From JAZRUF01 sp045636205 (lineage in GTDB: Bacteria > Bacillota > Clostridia > Oscillospirales > JAAYXM01): DNA of 12,625 bases. Shown in pieces: positions 1 through 6,026 of the stretch (the first letter of the stretch is position 1; each line of letters starts with the position of its first letter). Made by a program: the position numbers and the translations under genes. The notes beneath the pieces were generated by a model, which saw nothing but the letters and a program-made list of their open reading frames with translations, was not told the DNA's origin and searched no databases. The stretch is from positions 1 through 12,625 of the forward strand of contig JAZTXE010000104.1 of NCBI GenBank assembly GCA_045636205.1, written 5' to 3'.

Positions 1-131
1 TGCATAACTGAGAGCTTGTCGGAGAAAGTAACAGCCAACATGTGGAACAACGGGAATATCATAATGAATACGACGAGCCACAATACCAAAGTACGGAGAG
101 CCCATCCGATTGTATATTTCTTTCCTACCAT
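1..131 (-). CDS. Carbohydrate ABC transporter permease, LplC/YtcP-like (partial, N-terminus only)
   Basis: The start codon is at 129-131 and the gene runs off the left edge, so only 43 codons are visible. The start is fixed by a good ribosome site (AGGGAGG) about 9 bases upstream. The peptide begins MVGKKYTIGWALRTLVLW and continues into a hydrophobic first membrane segment with FPLFHMLAVTFSD, the pattern of the second permease of LplB/LplC-type systems for oligosaccharides. Only 17 bases separate it from the upstream permease, so the two are almost certainly co-transcribed. By family knowledge it would pair with that permease to form the membrane channel. The conserved EAA loop and the specificity cannot be assessed because the rest is missing. 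Confidence 0.82.
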   Translation of the reverse strand, partial: MVGKKYTIGWALRTLVLWLVVFIMIFPLFHMLAVTFSDKLSVM

Positions 132-148
132 AATTAACTACCTCCCTA

Positions 149-1117
149 TTACCACAAGCTGGTCTCACTGACCTTCTTTGCAACGGCGTTAGCCGAGATA
201 AGAAGGATAACGCTGATAACCGAGTTAAACAGGTCGACGGATGCACCGTAGCTGAAGTTGTTCTGCTCAAGACCTGCTTTATAAACATATGTAGAAATAA
301 TTTCAGAGGTCTCGTATGTGGAGGGTTTCTGGAACAGATATGCACGCTCAAAGCCTACACGCAAGAGGCTGCCCATGTTCAGAAGAAGCATGGTGATAAC
401 AGTCGGTGCGATAGACGGAAGCGTAATGCTCCACAAGCAGCGGAGGCGACCTGCTCCGTCAACCGTTGCAGCTTCGTAAAGCTGCGGGTCAACATTTGTA
501 AGTGCCGCAAGGTAAATAATTGCGCCCCAACCCATGCTCTGCCAGATTTCTGACATAACATATAGAGGTCTGAACCACTTAGCATCAACAAGGATGTTTA
601 CGTTCTCAACGCCCAGGCTCTGGAGGAATCTGGTGATAAGACCGCCGGTCGGTGCCAAGAACATGGTAAACAGACCGACAACAACAACTGTTGAATAGAA
701 GTGAGGCATGTAGCTGATAGTCTGCACGAACTTCTTAAACTTGGCATTGGTAACCTCGTTTAACATAAGTGCAAAAATAATCGGTGCCGGGAAGCCGCAA
801 ATCAAAGAGGTCAAGCTCAGCAACAGAGTATTCTTCAATGTACGGAAGAAGAACTTGTAGCTGAAGAAACGCTCGAAGTTTGCAAAACCTACCCAATCAC
901 TGCCACCGAAGCCAAGGAACGGTTTGTAATCCATAAATGCAATTACAACGCCGTACATCGGCAAGTAGTAGAACAGCGCAAGACAAATGATTGTCGGGAT
1001 AGTCAACAAGAACAGATATTTGCCGTCATTGAACTTCTTCATGAACTGTCCCTTTGAGTTGACAACCGGCAGAGCATCAGCCGGTGCCTGTGCTTTTTTC
1101 GCTCTACTCAAAAACAT
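149..1117 (-). CDS. Carbohydrate ABC transporter permease, LplB/YteP-like
   Basis: A complete 322-residue inner-membrane permease of the binding-protein-dependent sugar importer class. About six hydrophobic segments are visible, at roughly 34-54, 96-118, 140-156, 194-206, 236-254 and 296-313. The cytoplasmic EAA loop, which contacts the ATPase, is at residues 215-234 and matches EAA-X3-G-X9-I-X-LP exactly (EAATVDGAG...ITLP). The preceding FRPLYVMSEIWQSMGWG stretch is characteristic of the LplB/YteP family, which imports complex or aldouronate-type oligosaccharides. The start has an AGAGGAG ribosome site 4-5 bases upstream. It is the first gene after the regulator, followed 17 bases later by the LplC-like partner. 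In such operons a lipoprotein sugar-binding gene often follows, here beyond the left edge, and the ATPase is often encoded elsewhere. The substrate cannot be inferred. Confidence 0.93.
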   Translation of the reverse strand: MFLSRAKKAQAPADALPVVNSKGQFMKKFNDGKYLFLLTIPTIICLALFYYLPMYGVVIAFMDYKPFLGFGGSDWVGFANFERFFSYKFFFRTLKNTLLLSLTSLICGFPAPIIFALMLNEVTNAKFKKFVQTISYMPHFYSTVVVVGLFTMFLAPTGGLITRFLQSLGVENVNILVDAKWFRPLYVMSEIWQSMGWGAIIYLAALTNVDPQLYEAATVDGAGRLRCLWSITLPSIAPTVITMLLLNMGSLLRVGFERAYLFQKPSTYETSEIISTYVYKAGLEQNNFSYGASVDLFNSVISVILLISANAVAKKVSETSLW

Positions 1118-1216
1118 TCACTCCTCTGGAATAAATTTTACTTTGTATATCAACTTTTATTTCCGAAGGTTCACCCTTCCTTCAGATCCAAAAGTTAACA
1201 TCCTTAAATTTTTTTC

Positions 1217-1236
1217 ATGCATTGGATTAAATGCAT
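1217..1236. repeat. Inverted repeat in permease leader
   Basis: The arms ATGCATT (1217-1223) and AATGCAT (1230-1236) are perfect complements around a 6-base spacer. The repeat lies about 100 bases upstream of the permease start. It could be a protein-binding site or a leader hairpin; AT-rich DNA makes short repeats like this fairly common. Confidence 0.4.
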
Positions 1237-1268
1237 CTTCTGCATATGGTTTGAAACTGCTTGTCTTC

Positions 1269-1298
1269 AATTTGCCTTTTGCATCGCGCAGGCAAATT
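1269..1298. repeat. 9-bp inverted repeat (hairpin) in permease leader
   Basis: AATTTGCCT (1269-1277) pairs perfectly with AGGCAAATT (1290-1298) across a 12-base loop. On the minus-strand transcript this would form a stable hairpin about 150 bases ahead of the permease start. No T-run follows on the minus strand, so it is not a standard terminator. It may be an operator or a leader structure. Confidence 0.55.
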
Positions 1299-1327
1299 AA
1301 AAATAATGTAAATCTTTTCTACTGTAA

Positions 1328-1356
1328 ATTATAATAAGAAATCCGCAAAATATGAA
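1328..1356 (-). promoter_or_regulatory. Candidate promoter for the permease operon
   Basis: Read on the minus strand, a TTCATA -35 box (1351-1356, 4 of 6 consensus) lies 17 bases from a perfect TATAAT -10 box (1328-1333). Transcription would start near 1321 and leave a leader of about 200 bases. The weak -35 box would fit an activator-dependent promoter, as expected for a gene set controlled by an AraC-family protein; this is inference. Confidence 0.4.
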
Positions 1357-1383
1357 TTGCCATTTGTTTAACTCATCACCAAA

Positions 1384-1402
1384 TTTTACGATTTGCGTAA
1401 AA
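1384..1402. promoter_or_regulatory. Candidate operator, 7-bp inverted repeat upstream of permease promoter
   Basis: TTTTACG (1384-1390) and CGTAAAA (1396-1402) are perfect complements around a 5-base spacer. The centre lies about 70 bases upstream of the predicted start site of the permease transcript, a position typical of activator sites. Assigning it to the adjacent AraC-type regulator is inference; AraC-family sites are more often direct repeats. Confidence 0.4.
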
Positions 1403-1601
1403 GTAGATAACATTATAAGTTTTAGAGATTGAAAAAACCGATATTTCACTTTTCGACAATATACGCGTTGTTTTTTCGACTTTTTCCGTTTTTTTAAAAC
1501 TTTATTCGCCGCAAACACATTTAATATTTACGTAATATTTTCATTTCCCTCAATATTTATATATAAATATCCGGTTGCAGACTTCATTTTTACATGAAAT
1601 C

Positions 1602-3875
1602 TTATTCGCTTACATTCTTTTTTCTGTAATCGCCGGGTGTGTATCCGGTATATTTTTTAAAGAGTCGGATAAACGTATTTATATTGGCAATACCCACCCT
1701 TTCGGCGATTTCTTTGTTTTTAAGCATGGGGTTTTGCGCATCCTCGACCAATGCAACCGCTTTTTTTATGCGGAAGCTGTTAATATAATCGCTCAGGTTG
1801 ACATTCATCTTGCTCTTAAAATATGAGGAAATATACGCAGCAGTGAGTTTTAGTTTTTCAGCAAACAGATTAAGATAAATATCCTCCGTATAATGTTTTT
1901 CGACATAATCGAGAATATAGCTTATGATATAATCCTCTTCACGTTTATTGATGCGGATGTATTCAACTGCCTGCTCAATAAGAGTTTTGCATATTGCGCG
2001 GTACTGGTCAAAGGCTATGGCTTTGTCCAAGCGGCTGTATGTCTCAGCAACTCGCAACGAGGCAGGCGTGGTATGGAACAAGCGGTTAATGAGCTTGACC
2101 GCGCAGTTTACAATCTCCGTACACAACAGATACAAGTCAAAGCCGTTGACATCCTTTTTGATGTTATACTCCAAGATTTCATCGAGCAGACGTATGCTGT
2201 CCTCAGGGTTTTCATTCTGAAGCATTGCGGTGAGTTTCTCCATTTGCTCAACACTGAAGTAGAACCTTCCCGCGCCGGGTTTTATCTCACTCTCTCGCAG
2301 CACCTGCGTTTCGGTTACTATCGGACGGGCATATTTTGATATTGCGTACACATGGTCATATATACGCTTGAGCGCTCTTATATCGTCATACGGCTCGCTT
2401 ATAACTATTGTAAAAAACACATATTCGCTCTCATTATCAAGCTTTGATACAATCGCGGCCATAGCTTCGTTTATACGCGCGTGACCCACCTCGGCATTTA
2501 CAACCGAAACTATCTGGTCACTTTCAACCTGGAAAGTAGTTGCATCAAGCTTTGCGTTTGTCATATACAATTCTATAAGCTGTTTTAAGTAAAAAGCAAT
2601 CTTCCCCTGCTCTTCATCTATATTTTGCTTATACTGCTCGCGGAAATTAACGCGGAAATAGATCAAGACAAATTTGCGGTCAACGCTTATCTGGTTTTCC
2701 ATATCGTCTATACTTACGTATATATCCCTCATGCGCGACTGCAAGAAAACAGTTTTAAGCAAATCATCTTTTTGAGTAATCTCGCGTATACATTCGTCGT
2801 TTTTTTTGACAAGCGCATCCACACCAAGCCGCAACGCTTCAAGGCTTGCGCCCGACTGCTCTCCATTTTCAAAGCCGCAACGCTCAGAAACCGCACGGCT
2901 TATATCTTCAATAAGCACGCTGTACCTGCGGGCAAAAATCCACGCAAGCGCAAATGCCACCGCGCACACCAGAAGAAGAATCAAGAACAGTATAAGAACC
3001 GTCAAATTGATTTTACCAAACAGCTCGCCATTGGAAATCCATCTGTAATACACCAGACCGTCAAGCTGAGAATTTCGGCGGAATACATATCCGTTTTTAA
3101 CGCGCTCAACCGCGGCCACATTTTCAATAAATGCATTACTCAGGTCGTAGCGATCGGATGAGATAGCAATTTTTTTACCGTTTTTATCAAATATCGCGGC
3201 ATTATCGCCCATGCCCGGGATTCCGAATAAATCGAAAAGTCCTACAAATAAGAAATTGTTGTTTCCGGACATTTTATAGGCTATGGGGGTCAAAAGTTTA
3301 CCGGACACCGATGAATCCCTTGCGCTTTCAAAGTGCGATGACGGATAGAGTTCAAATGAAAAAGAGCGCGAAAGCTCGCGGGTCCAGAACTCGTCTGTAT
3401 ATTCTAAGTTTTTATACTGCAAATCAAAAAACATATCGCGGCGGAAGGTTCCGCTTGAATCCAAAATACTGTCACACTCAGGGAGCGGTACGATAAACAC
3501 CGTCTCCAAATGTTGGGCAAACTCATTTTGCTTGCGCAAAAACACACTCGAACGCAATGTTTCGGTCACCTTGGAATAGTCTGCGTCCGCATCGTCGAGC
3601 TTACCGTCTGCCACCGCGTACAAATTACTGTCCATAGACACTTCGGCAAGCGTGTATTTCATTTGCTCGAGGTATCTGTCCACAGTTGTGGTCGAAGCTA
3701 TGTATTCTTCATTTGCATTTTCAATCGCTTGGGTGCACTCGCTTTTCCAATACACAAACAGCATCGCCACGCAAAACACCGCGACCATGCCTATCAAAAT
3801 GCCGGATTTAGCAAGCTGGGAAAAAAGCTCGCTTTTTCCCTTTCCTTTACCGGCTAATCCTTTTACCCCTCTCAC
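1602..3875 (-). CDS. Membrane-anchored AraC-family regulator (YesS/YtdP-like)
   Basis: About 757 residues from the GTG at 3873-3875, which has a GGAGG ribosome site 5 bases upstream. An ATG 8 codons earlier (3897-3899) has no such site, so the GTG is preferred. Residues here count from that ATG. A first membrane segment spans about 33-51. An extracellular sensor region runs from about 52 to 298, and a second membrane segment from about 299 to 322, ending in FARRY. A long cytoplasmic linker follows, then a C-terminal AraC/XylS DNA-binding domain with two helix-turn-helix units near 674-697 and 728-750 and the signature FKKYTGYTPGDYRK. The size and architecture match Bacillus YesS and YtdP, one-protein sensors that control neighbouring sugar-uptake operons. 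There is no response-regulator receiver domain. It probably senses an extracellular saccharide and activates the downstream permeases; the ligand is unknown. Confidence 0.9.
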   Translation of the reverse strand: MRGVKGLAGKGKGKSELFSQLAKSGILIGMVAVFCVAMLFVYWKSECTQAIENANEEYIASTTTVDRYLEQMKYTLAEVSMDSNLYAVADGKLDDADADYSKVTETLRSSVFLRKQNEFAQHLETVFIVPLPECDSILDSSGTFRRDMFFDLQYKNLEYTDEFWTRELSRSFSFELYPSSHFESARDSSVSGKLLTPIAYKMSGNNNFLFVGLFDLFGIPGMGDNAAIFDKNGKKIAISSDRYDLSNAFIENVAAVERVKNGYVFRRNSQLDGLVYYRWISNGELFGKINLTVLILFLILLLVCAVAFALAWIFARRYSVLIEDISRAVSERCGFENGEQSGASLEALRLGVDALVKKNDECIREITQKDDLLKTVFLQSRMRDIYVSIDDMENQISVDRKFVLIYFRVNFREQYKQNIDEEQGKIAFYLKQLIELYMTNAKLDATTFQVESDQIVSVVNAEVGHARINEAMAAIVSKLDNESEYVFFTIVISEPYDDIRALKRIYDHVYAISKYARPIVTETQVLRESEIKPGAGRFYFSVEQMEKLTAMLQNENPEDSIRLLDEILEYNIKKDVNGFDLYLLCTEIVNCAVKLINRLFHTTPASLRVAETYSRLDKAIAFDQYRAICKTLIEQAVEYIRINKREEDYIISYILDYVEKHYTEDIYLNLFAEKLKLTAAYISSYFKSKMNVNLSDYINSFRIKKAVALVEDAQNPMLKNKEIAERVGIANINTFIRLFKKYTGYTPGDYRKKNVSE

Positions 3876-3880
3876 GTTGA

Positions 3881-3885
3881 CCTCC
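3881..3885 (-). promoter_or_regulatory. Ribosome binding site that decides the regulator start
   Basis: GGAGG on the minus strand lies 5 bases before the GTG at 3873-3875. It lies inside the frame that would begin at the upstream ATG (3897-3899), which has only AT-rich sequence before it. This makes the GTG the likelier start and shortens the protein by 8 residues. Confidence 0.7.
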
Positions 3886-4003
3886 ACATTATTTTTCATT
3901 TAAAAATATGCATATCTAAATTTTGCAAAAAGCTTAAGAATTCGGTTTGAAAACATCTTCAAAATAATCATTTTTTAATGCACAAAAATACTCACTATCG
4001 GGT

Positions 4004-4032
4004 ATTATACACCATTATTTATAAAAAAGGAA
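4004..4032 (-). promoter_or_regulatory. Possible promoter of the AraC-family regulator
   Basis: A perfect TATAAT -10 box is read on the minus strand at 4004-4009. The hexamer 17 bases upstream (TTCCTT, 4027-4032) is a poor -35 box. It is the best candidate in the 294-base divergent gap between the regulator and the HAD gene, and would give a leader of about 120 bases. Confidence 0.35.
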
Positions 4033-4073
4033 GTGGAAATCTAAATTTTTGAATATATTTTTTGATAATCAAA

Positions 4074-4130
4074 TTGTGAATATCCATTTTTTCATATATA
4101 ATTGATTTTATTATCCGACTGATATATAAT
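4074..4130 (+). promoter_or_regulatory. Two tandem sigma-A promoters for the HAD gene
   Basis: The first promoter is TTGTGA (4074-4079), a 17-base spacer, then TATAAT (4097-4102). The second is TTGATT (4102-4107), a 17-base spacer, then TATAAT (4125-4130). Both -10 boxes are perfect and both spacers ideal. The last base of the first -10 box is the first base of the second -35 box, so the two cannot be occupied together. The second would start transcription near 4137, about 33 bases before the HAD start codon. Confidence 0.65.
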
Positions 4131-4169
4131 ATTAAAACATGTACAAAAGTTTTGATAGAAAGTGGTTTG

Positions 4170-4994
4170 ATGAGTATGTCTTCCATTAGATGTTGCGTTT
4201 TTGACTTAGATGGAACGCTTTTAAATTCAAATGATAAAATAACACCGAATACACGCGATACACTTATAAAACTGCAGGCGCAAGGGTGCTATATAGTAAT
4301 CGCGACCGGAAGATGCGACCTTCAAATTCTTGAATACATTGACGAACTTAAAATAAACGGTCCGATAATTGCATGCAACGGCGGATATATAAAGGATATA
4401 AAGACCGGCGAGGCACTCCGCGCGCGCACATTCCGACCCGAGCATATACGCGAGCTGATTGACTGCTGCAATGAAAACCACTTGGACCACATGGTGTATT
4501 TAAAGGACCGGGTATATTACGCAGACGGTAGCCGACGTGTTTTAAAATTCAAAAGGTACAACGAAACCTCAAAGCCCGAGCACCGTGTTCCGCTATGTTG
4601 CATCAAGGATGCGGACATGGAATATATTTACCACAACACGCTCAAGCTCCTGGTAATAGGTAATCCTGAGTTAAAGGATGTAATTGACGCACGTTTCAAC
4701 GGCGACGGACGCTTTACTGCGGTAATGTCCGGCGAAAATTTGATTGACATTATGCCCGGGCACACCAGCAAGGGCGAGGGTGTATCGTTTCTTGCGGAAA
4801 AGCTTGGCATACCGCTCTCTCAAGTTGCAGTCTTCGGTGACAGCCCGAACGATGAATCGATGTTTCGCGTGGCAGGATTTCCTATTGCGATGGGAAATGC
4901 AGAGCCGGAAATCAAGGAATTGGCGTGCTACGTTACCCGTTCAAACGATGATGACGGAATTCTGCACGCACTGCGCCATTTCAATGTTATATAA
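4170..4994 (+). CDS. HAD superfamily hydrolase, Cof type (IIB cap)
   Basis: A 274-residue phosphatase-like protein with all four HAD motifs. Motif I is FDLDGTLLNS, with the nucleophile Asp12 and the acid/base Asp14. Motif II is IATGR near 44-48. The motif III lysine is Lys201, in HTSKGEGV. Motif IV is FGDSPNDESMF, with Asp224 and Asp228. The long insert between motifs II and III fits the C2 cap of Cof/YidA-like enzymes, which hydrolyse sugar phosphates and other small phosphate esters, including flavin and cofactor precursors. The ATG at 4170 is chosen because a weak AAAGTGG precedes it; a TTG at 4152 in the same frame has no ribosome site. It has its own promoters and terminator. The substrate is unknown; its place beside a sugar-uptake locus makes a sugar phosphate plausible but unproven. 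Confidence 0.92.
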   Translation: MSMSSIRCCVFDLDGTLLNSNDKITPNTRDTLIKLQAQGCYIVIATGRCDLQILEYIDELKINGPIIACNGGYIKDIKTGEALRARTFRPEHIRELIDCCNENHLDHMVYLKDRVYYADGSRRVLKFKRYNETSKPEHRVPLCCIKDADMEYIYHNTLKLLVIGNPELKDVIDARFNGDGRFTAVMSGENLIDIMPGHTSKGEGVSFLAEKLGIPLSQVAVFGDSPNDESMFRVAGFPIAMGNAEPEIKELACYVTRSNDDDGILHALRHFNVI

Positions 4995-5037
4995 AAAACT
5001 CCGTTGCGATATGAAGTATACTCACAAGGACAGTAGT
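4991..5037. repeat. Left copy of island-flanking inverted repeat
   Basis: Beginning at the HAD stop codon, this segment carries ATAAAAAACTCCGTTGC, then ATATG, then AAGGACAGTA. The reverse complement of 6757-6799 carries the same three blocks in the same order with small spacing differences. The pair brackets the accessory genes at 5216-6736. Each copy follows the stop codon of a flanking gene and precedes a terminator hairpin. Confidence 0.75.
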
Positions 5038-5040
5038 TTT

Positions 5041-5074
5041 AAAAGGCTGAACGATTGATTTCGTTCAGCCTTTT
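5041..5074 (+). terminator. Rho-independent terminator of the HAD gene
   Basis: A perfect 14-bp stem pairs 5041-5054 with 5061-5074 around a 6-base loop (TTGATT). It has an A-run on its left foot and TTTTATT on its right, so it could stop transcription in both directions. It lies 46 bases after the HAD stop codon. Confidence 0.9.
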
Positions 5075-5077
5075 ATT

Positions 5078-5184
5078 GTAGGGTTCGGCGGTTTCCGACG
5101 AACCGTAGGGAACGCCCTGTGTGTCGTTCCGCATATAAGGTATTAGGATTATCCTAAATATTCGGAAGACGGCACACATCTTCC
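5078..5184. repeat. BIME-like cluster of GTAG-footed hairpins
   Basis: This gene-free stretch holds several palindromes in a row. Unit 1 has foot GTAG (5078-5081), then GGTTCG (5082-5087) pairing with CGAACC (5099-5104) and an inner CGG/CCG stem. Unit 2 has foot GTAG (5105-5108), then GGAACG (5109-5114) pairing with CGTTCC (5125-5130). A centre palindrome TTAGGAT-T-ATCCTAA lies at 5143-5157. An inverted unit follows with GGAAGA (5164-5169) pairing with TCTTCC (5179-5184), then CCTGC as a degenerate CTAC foot. Unit 2 and the inverted unit share GGGAA and TGTGTG-type blocks when one is reverse-complemented, so the whole is an imperfect large palindrome around 5150. A GTAG foot with a hairpin is the known hallmark of REP sequences served by RAYT transposases, one of which is encoded at 6215. 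Confidence 0.65.
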
Positions 5185-5215
5185 CTGCTTGTTACAGTAC
5201 CGGACAGTAAAATAC

Positions 5216-5599
5216 TCATTTTCTTTCAAACTCTATTTCATCAAATAGCCCATCACCATAAATTTCAACTCGAACAGGGTAAGCTTCACCATATTCTTCG
5301 ATGTTTCCGTTTATCTCATTTCCATATTTATCTATTCCATCGTAAATAAGTGTCCCGTTTTCTTCCTCTCCAGTTGCAATTATCTCGGTCAAATCATAAA
5401 ACTCAATATAAATTTTGTATATACCTTCTGATTTCTCTATCTTTAATTCTCCCTCAAGTTCGCCGACGGATACATATTCTCCGACATAGAGATCTGTCTC
5501 AGTATTGTTTTGATTTGAATATTCTTTTGAATTTCCACATCCTGTAAACAGCAATAACACCATAAAAATTGATGTAATTTGTATGAATTTATTTTTCAT
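5216..5599 (-). CDS. Small putative lipoprotein of unknown function
   Basis: 127 residues beginning with a short basic N-terminus and a hydrophobic stretch that ends in LLFTGCGNS, a lipobox-like site with the lipidated cysteine at position 21. The mature part is acidic and predicted to be outside the membrane. It is rich in Glu, Tyr and Ile with short beta-like segments (YKIYIEFYDLTEI, GTLIYDGID, YPVRVEIYG) and may be a small beta-sheet domain. No known family is recognised. An excellent AAAGGAGGTG ribosome site precedes the ATG, and it starts 15 bases after the stop codon of the zinc-ribbon gene, so the two form an operon. Base composition is AT-richer than the serine and heat-shock genes, consistent with an accessory origin. 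Confidence 0.78.
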   Translation of the reverse strand: MKNKFIQITSIFMVLLLFTGCGNSKEYSNQNNTETDLYVGEYVSVGELEGELKIEKSEGIYKIYIEFYDLTEIIATGEEENGTLIYDGIDKYGNEINGNIEEYGEAYPVRVEIYGDGLFDEIEFERK

Positions 5600-5614
5600 A
5601 TCTTTTCACCTCCT

Positions 5615-5932
5615 TTACATCATTAAATATAAAACTAAAACAAATGCATAGATTATTGAAAATGAACCTATTACAATTCCACCTATAGCCATTCTCTTTC
5701 CTTTTTCTCCTGTTTCCTTAACTTGAATAAGTCCCAAAGACGATAAAACCACTGCGCCAATACCAACAACTCCCCAGAAGTTTAAGAGAAGAGATATGCA
5801 AGCTACTACAACTCCGATAATAGATAGTGTATTGTATTTCTCCTGCGTTTTAATAGGAGATGGTTTGCTTCCGCACTTACTGCAAAAATTTAAATTTTCA
5901 TCTAATTTACTCCCACAGTTTTCGCAAAACAT
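5615..5932 (-). CDS. Zinc-ribbon membrane protein, DUF4190-like
   Basis: 105 residues. The N-terminus is a zinc ribbon, MFCENCGSKLDENLNFCSKC, with cysteines at 3, 6, 17 and 20 in two CxxC pairs that should bind one zinc ion. A short polar linker follows, then two long hydrophobic regions at about 36-70 and 81-105 separated by a basic turn (KETGEKGKR). Their glycine-rich pattern is that of DUF4190-type small membrane proteins. The ribosome site GAGGTG lies 5 bases before the ATG. It is the first gene of a two-gene operon with the lipoprotein. Such proteins are common in Clostridia and their function is not established. Confidence 0.82.
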   Translation of the reverse strand: MFCENCGSKLDENLNFCSKCGSKPSPIKTQEKYNTLSIIGVVVACISLLLNFWGVVGIGAVVLSSLGLIQVKETGEKGKRMAIGGIVIGSFSIIYAFVLVLYLMM

Positions 5933-5956
5933 TGTCGCACCTCATTTTATGTTGTT

Positions 5957-5984
5957 TTGTATGTTATAAATCATAACATATAAT
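5957..5984 (+). promoter_or_regulatory. Possible promoter of the RHH-RAYT operon
   Basis: TTGTAT (5957-5962) and TATAAT (5979-5984) are separated by 16 bases, about 40 bases before the RHH start codon. A second TATAAT at 6002-6007 has no matching -35 box. The assignment is tentative because the whole 94-base region is AT-rich. Confidence 0.35.
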
Positions 5985-6007
5985 TGTAACCTTTGTCAAC
6001 ATATAAT
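5960..6007. promoter_or_regulatory. Candidate operator array between divergent operons
   Basis: TATGTTAT (5960-5967) and ATAACATA (5973-5980) form a perfect 8-bp inverted repeat with a 5-base spacer. AACATATAAT occurs at 5975-5984 and again at 5998-6007, a direct repeat with a period of 23 bases, about two helical turns. Both lie over the divergent promoters, and the first downstream plus-strand gene encodes a ribbon-helix-helix protein. RHH repressors commonly bind such short repeats near their own promoters, so autoregulation is a reasonable inference. Confidence 0.45.
5970..5999 (-). promoter_or_regulatory. Promoter of the zinc-ribbon/lipoprotein operon
   Basis: On the minus strand a perfect TTGACA -35 box (5994-5999) is followed after 18 bases by TATGAT (5970-5975). 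It lies about 40 bases upstream of the zinc-ribbon start and overlaps the repeats proposed as an operator. Confidence 0.6.
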
Positions 6008-6026
6008 ATATGTGAGGTGAAATGTT

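Larger units (their letters stand above)
1118..1601. other. Regulator-permease intergenic region with inverted repeats
   Basis: This is a 484-base gap with no convincing gene; small open frames in it lack ribosome sites and family resemblance. It is AT-rich and holds three clear inverted repeats and a candidate minus-strand promoter, listed separately. Since regulator and permeases share an orientation, a gap this long suggests that the transport genes have their own regulated promoter instead of simple read-through. No convincing Rho-independent terminator was found for the regulator just below 1602. Confidence 0.6.

Noticed and set aside
987..1334. A 115-codon plus-strand open frame across the permease start and leader
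   Set aside because: Half is antisense to the permease and the rest runs through AT-rich leader. It lacks a ribosome site.
1553..1570. An 18-nt perfect palindrome made only of A and T, just after the regulator stop codon
   Set aside because: It is low-complexity and weakly paired, with no T-run after it, so neither a terminator nor an operator can be claimed.
2625..3161. A 178-codon plus-strand open frame inside the AraC regulator
   Set aside because: It is antisense to a well-supported protein, with no ribosome site and no family resemblance.
4170..4994. The HAD protein as the missing phosphoserine phosphatase of the nearby serC-serA operon
   Set aside because: Its long C2-type cap region is of the Cof type, unlike SerB, and it is on the other strand with its own promoters and terminator.
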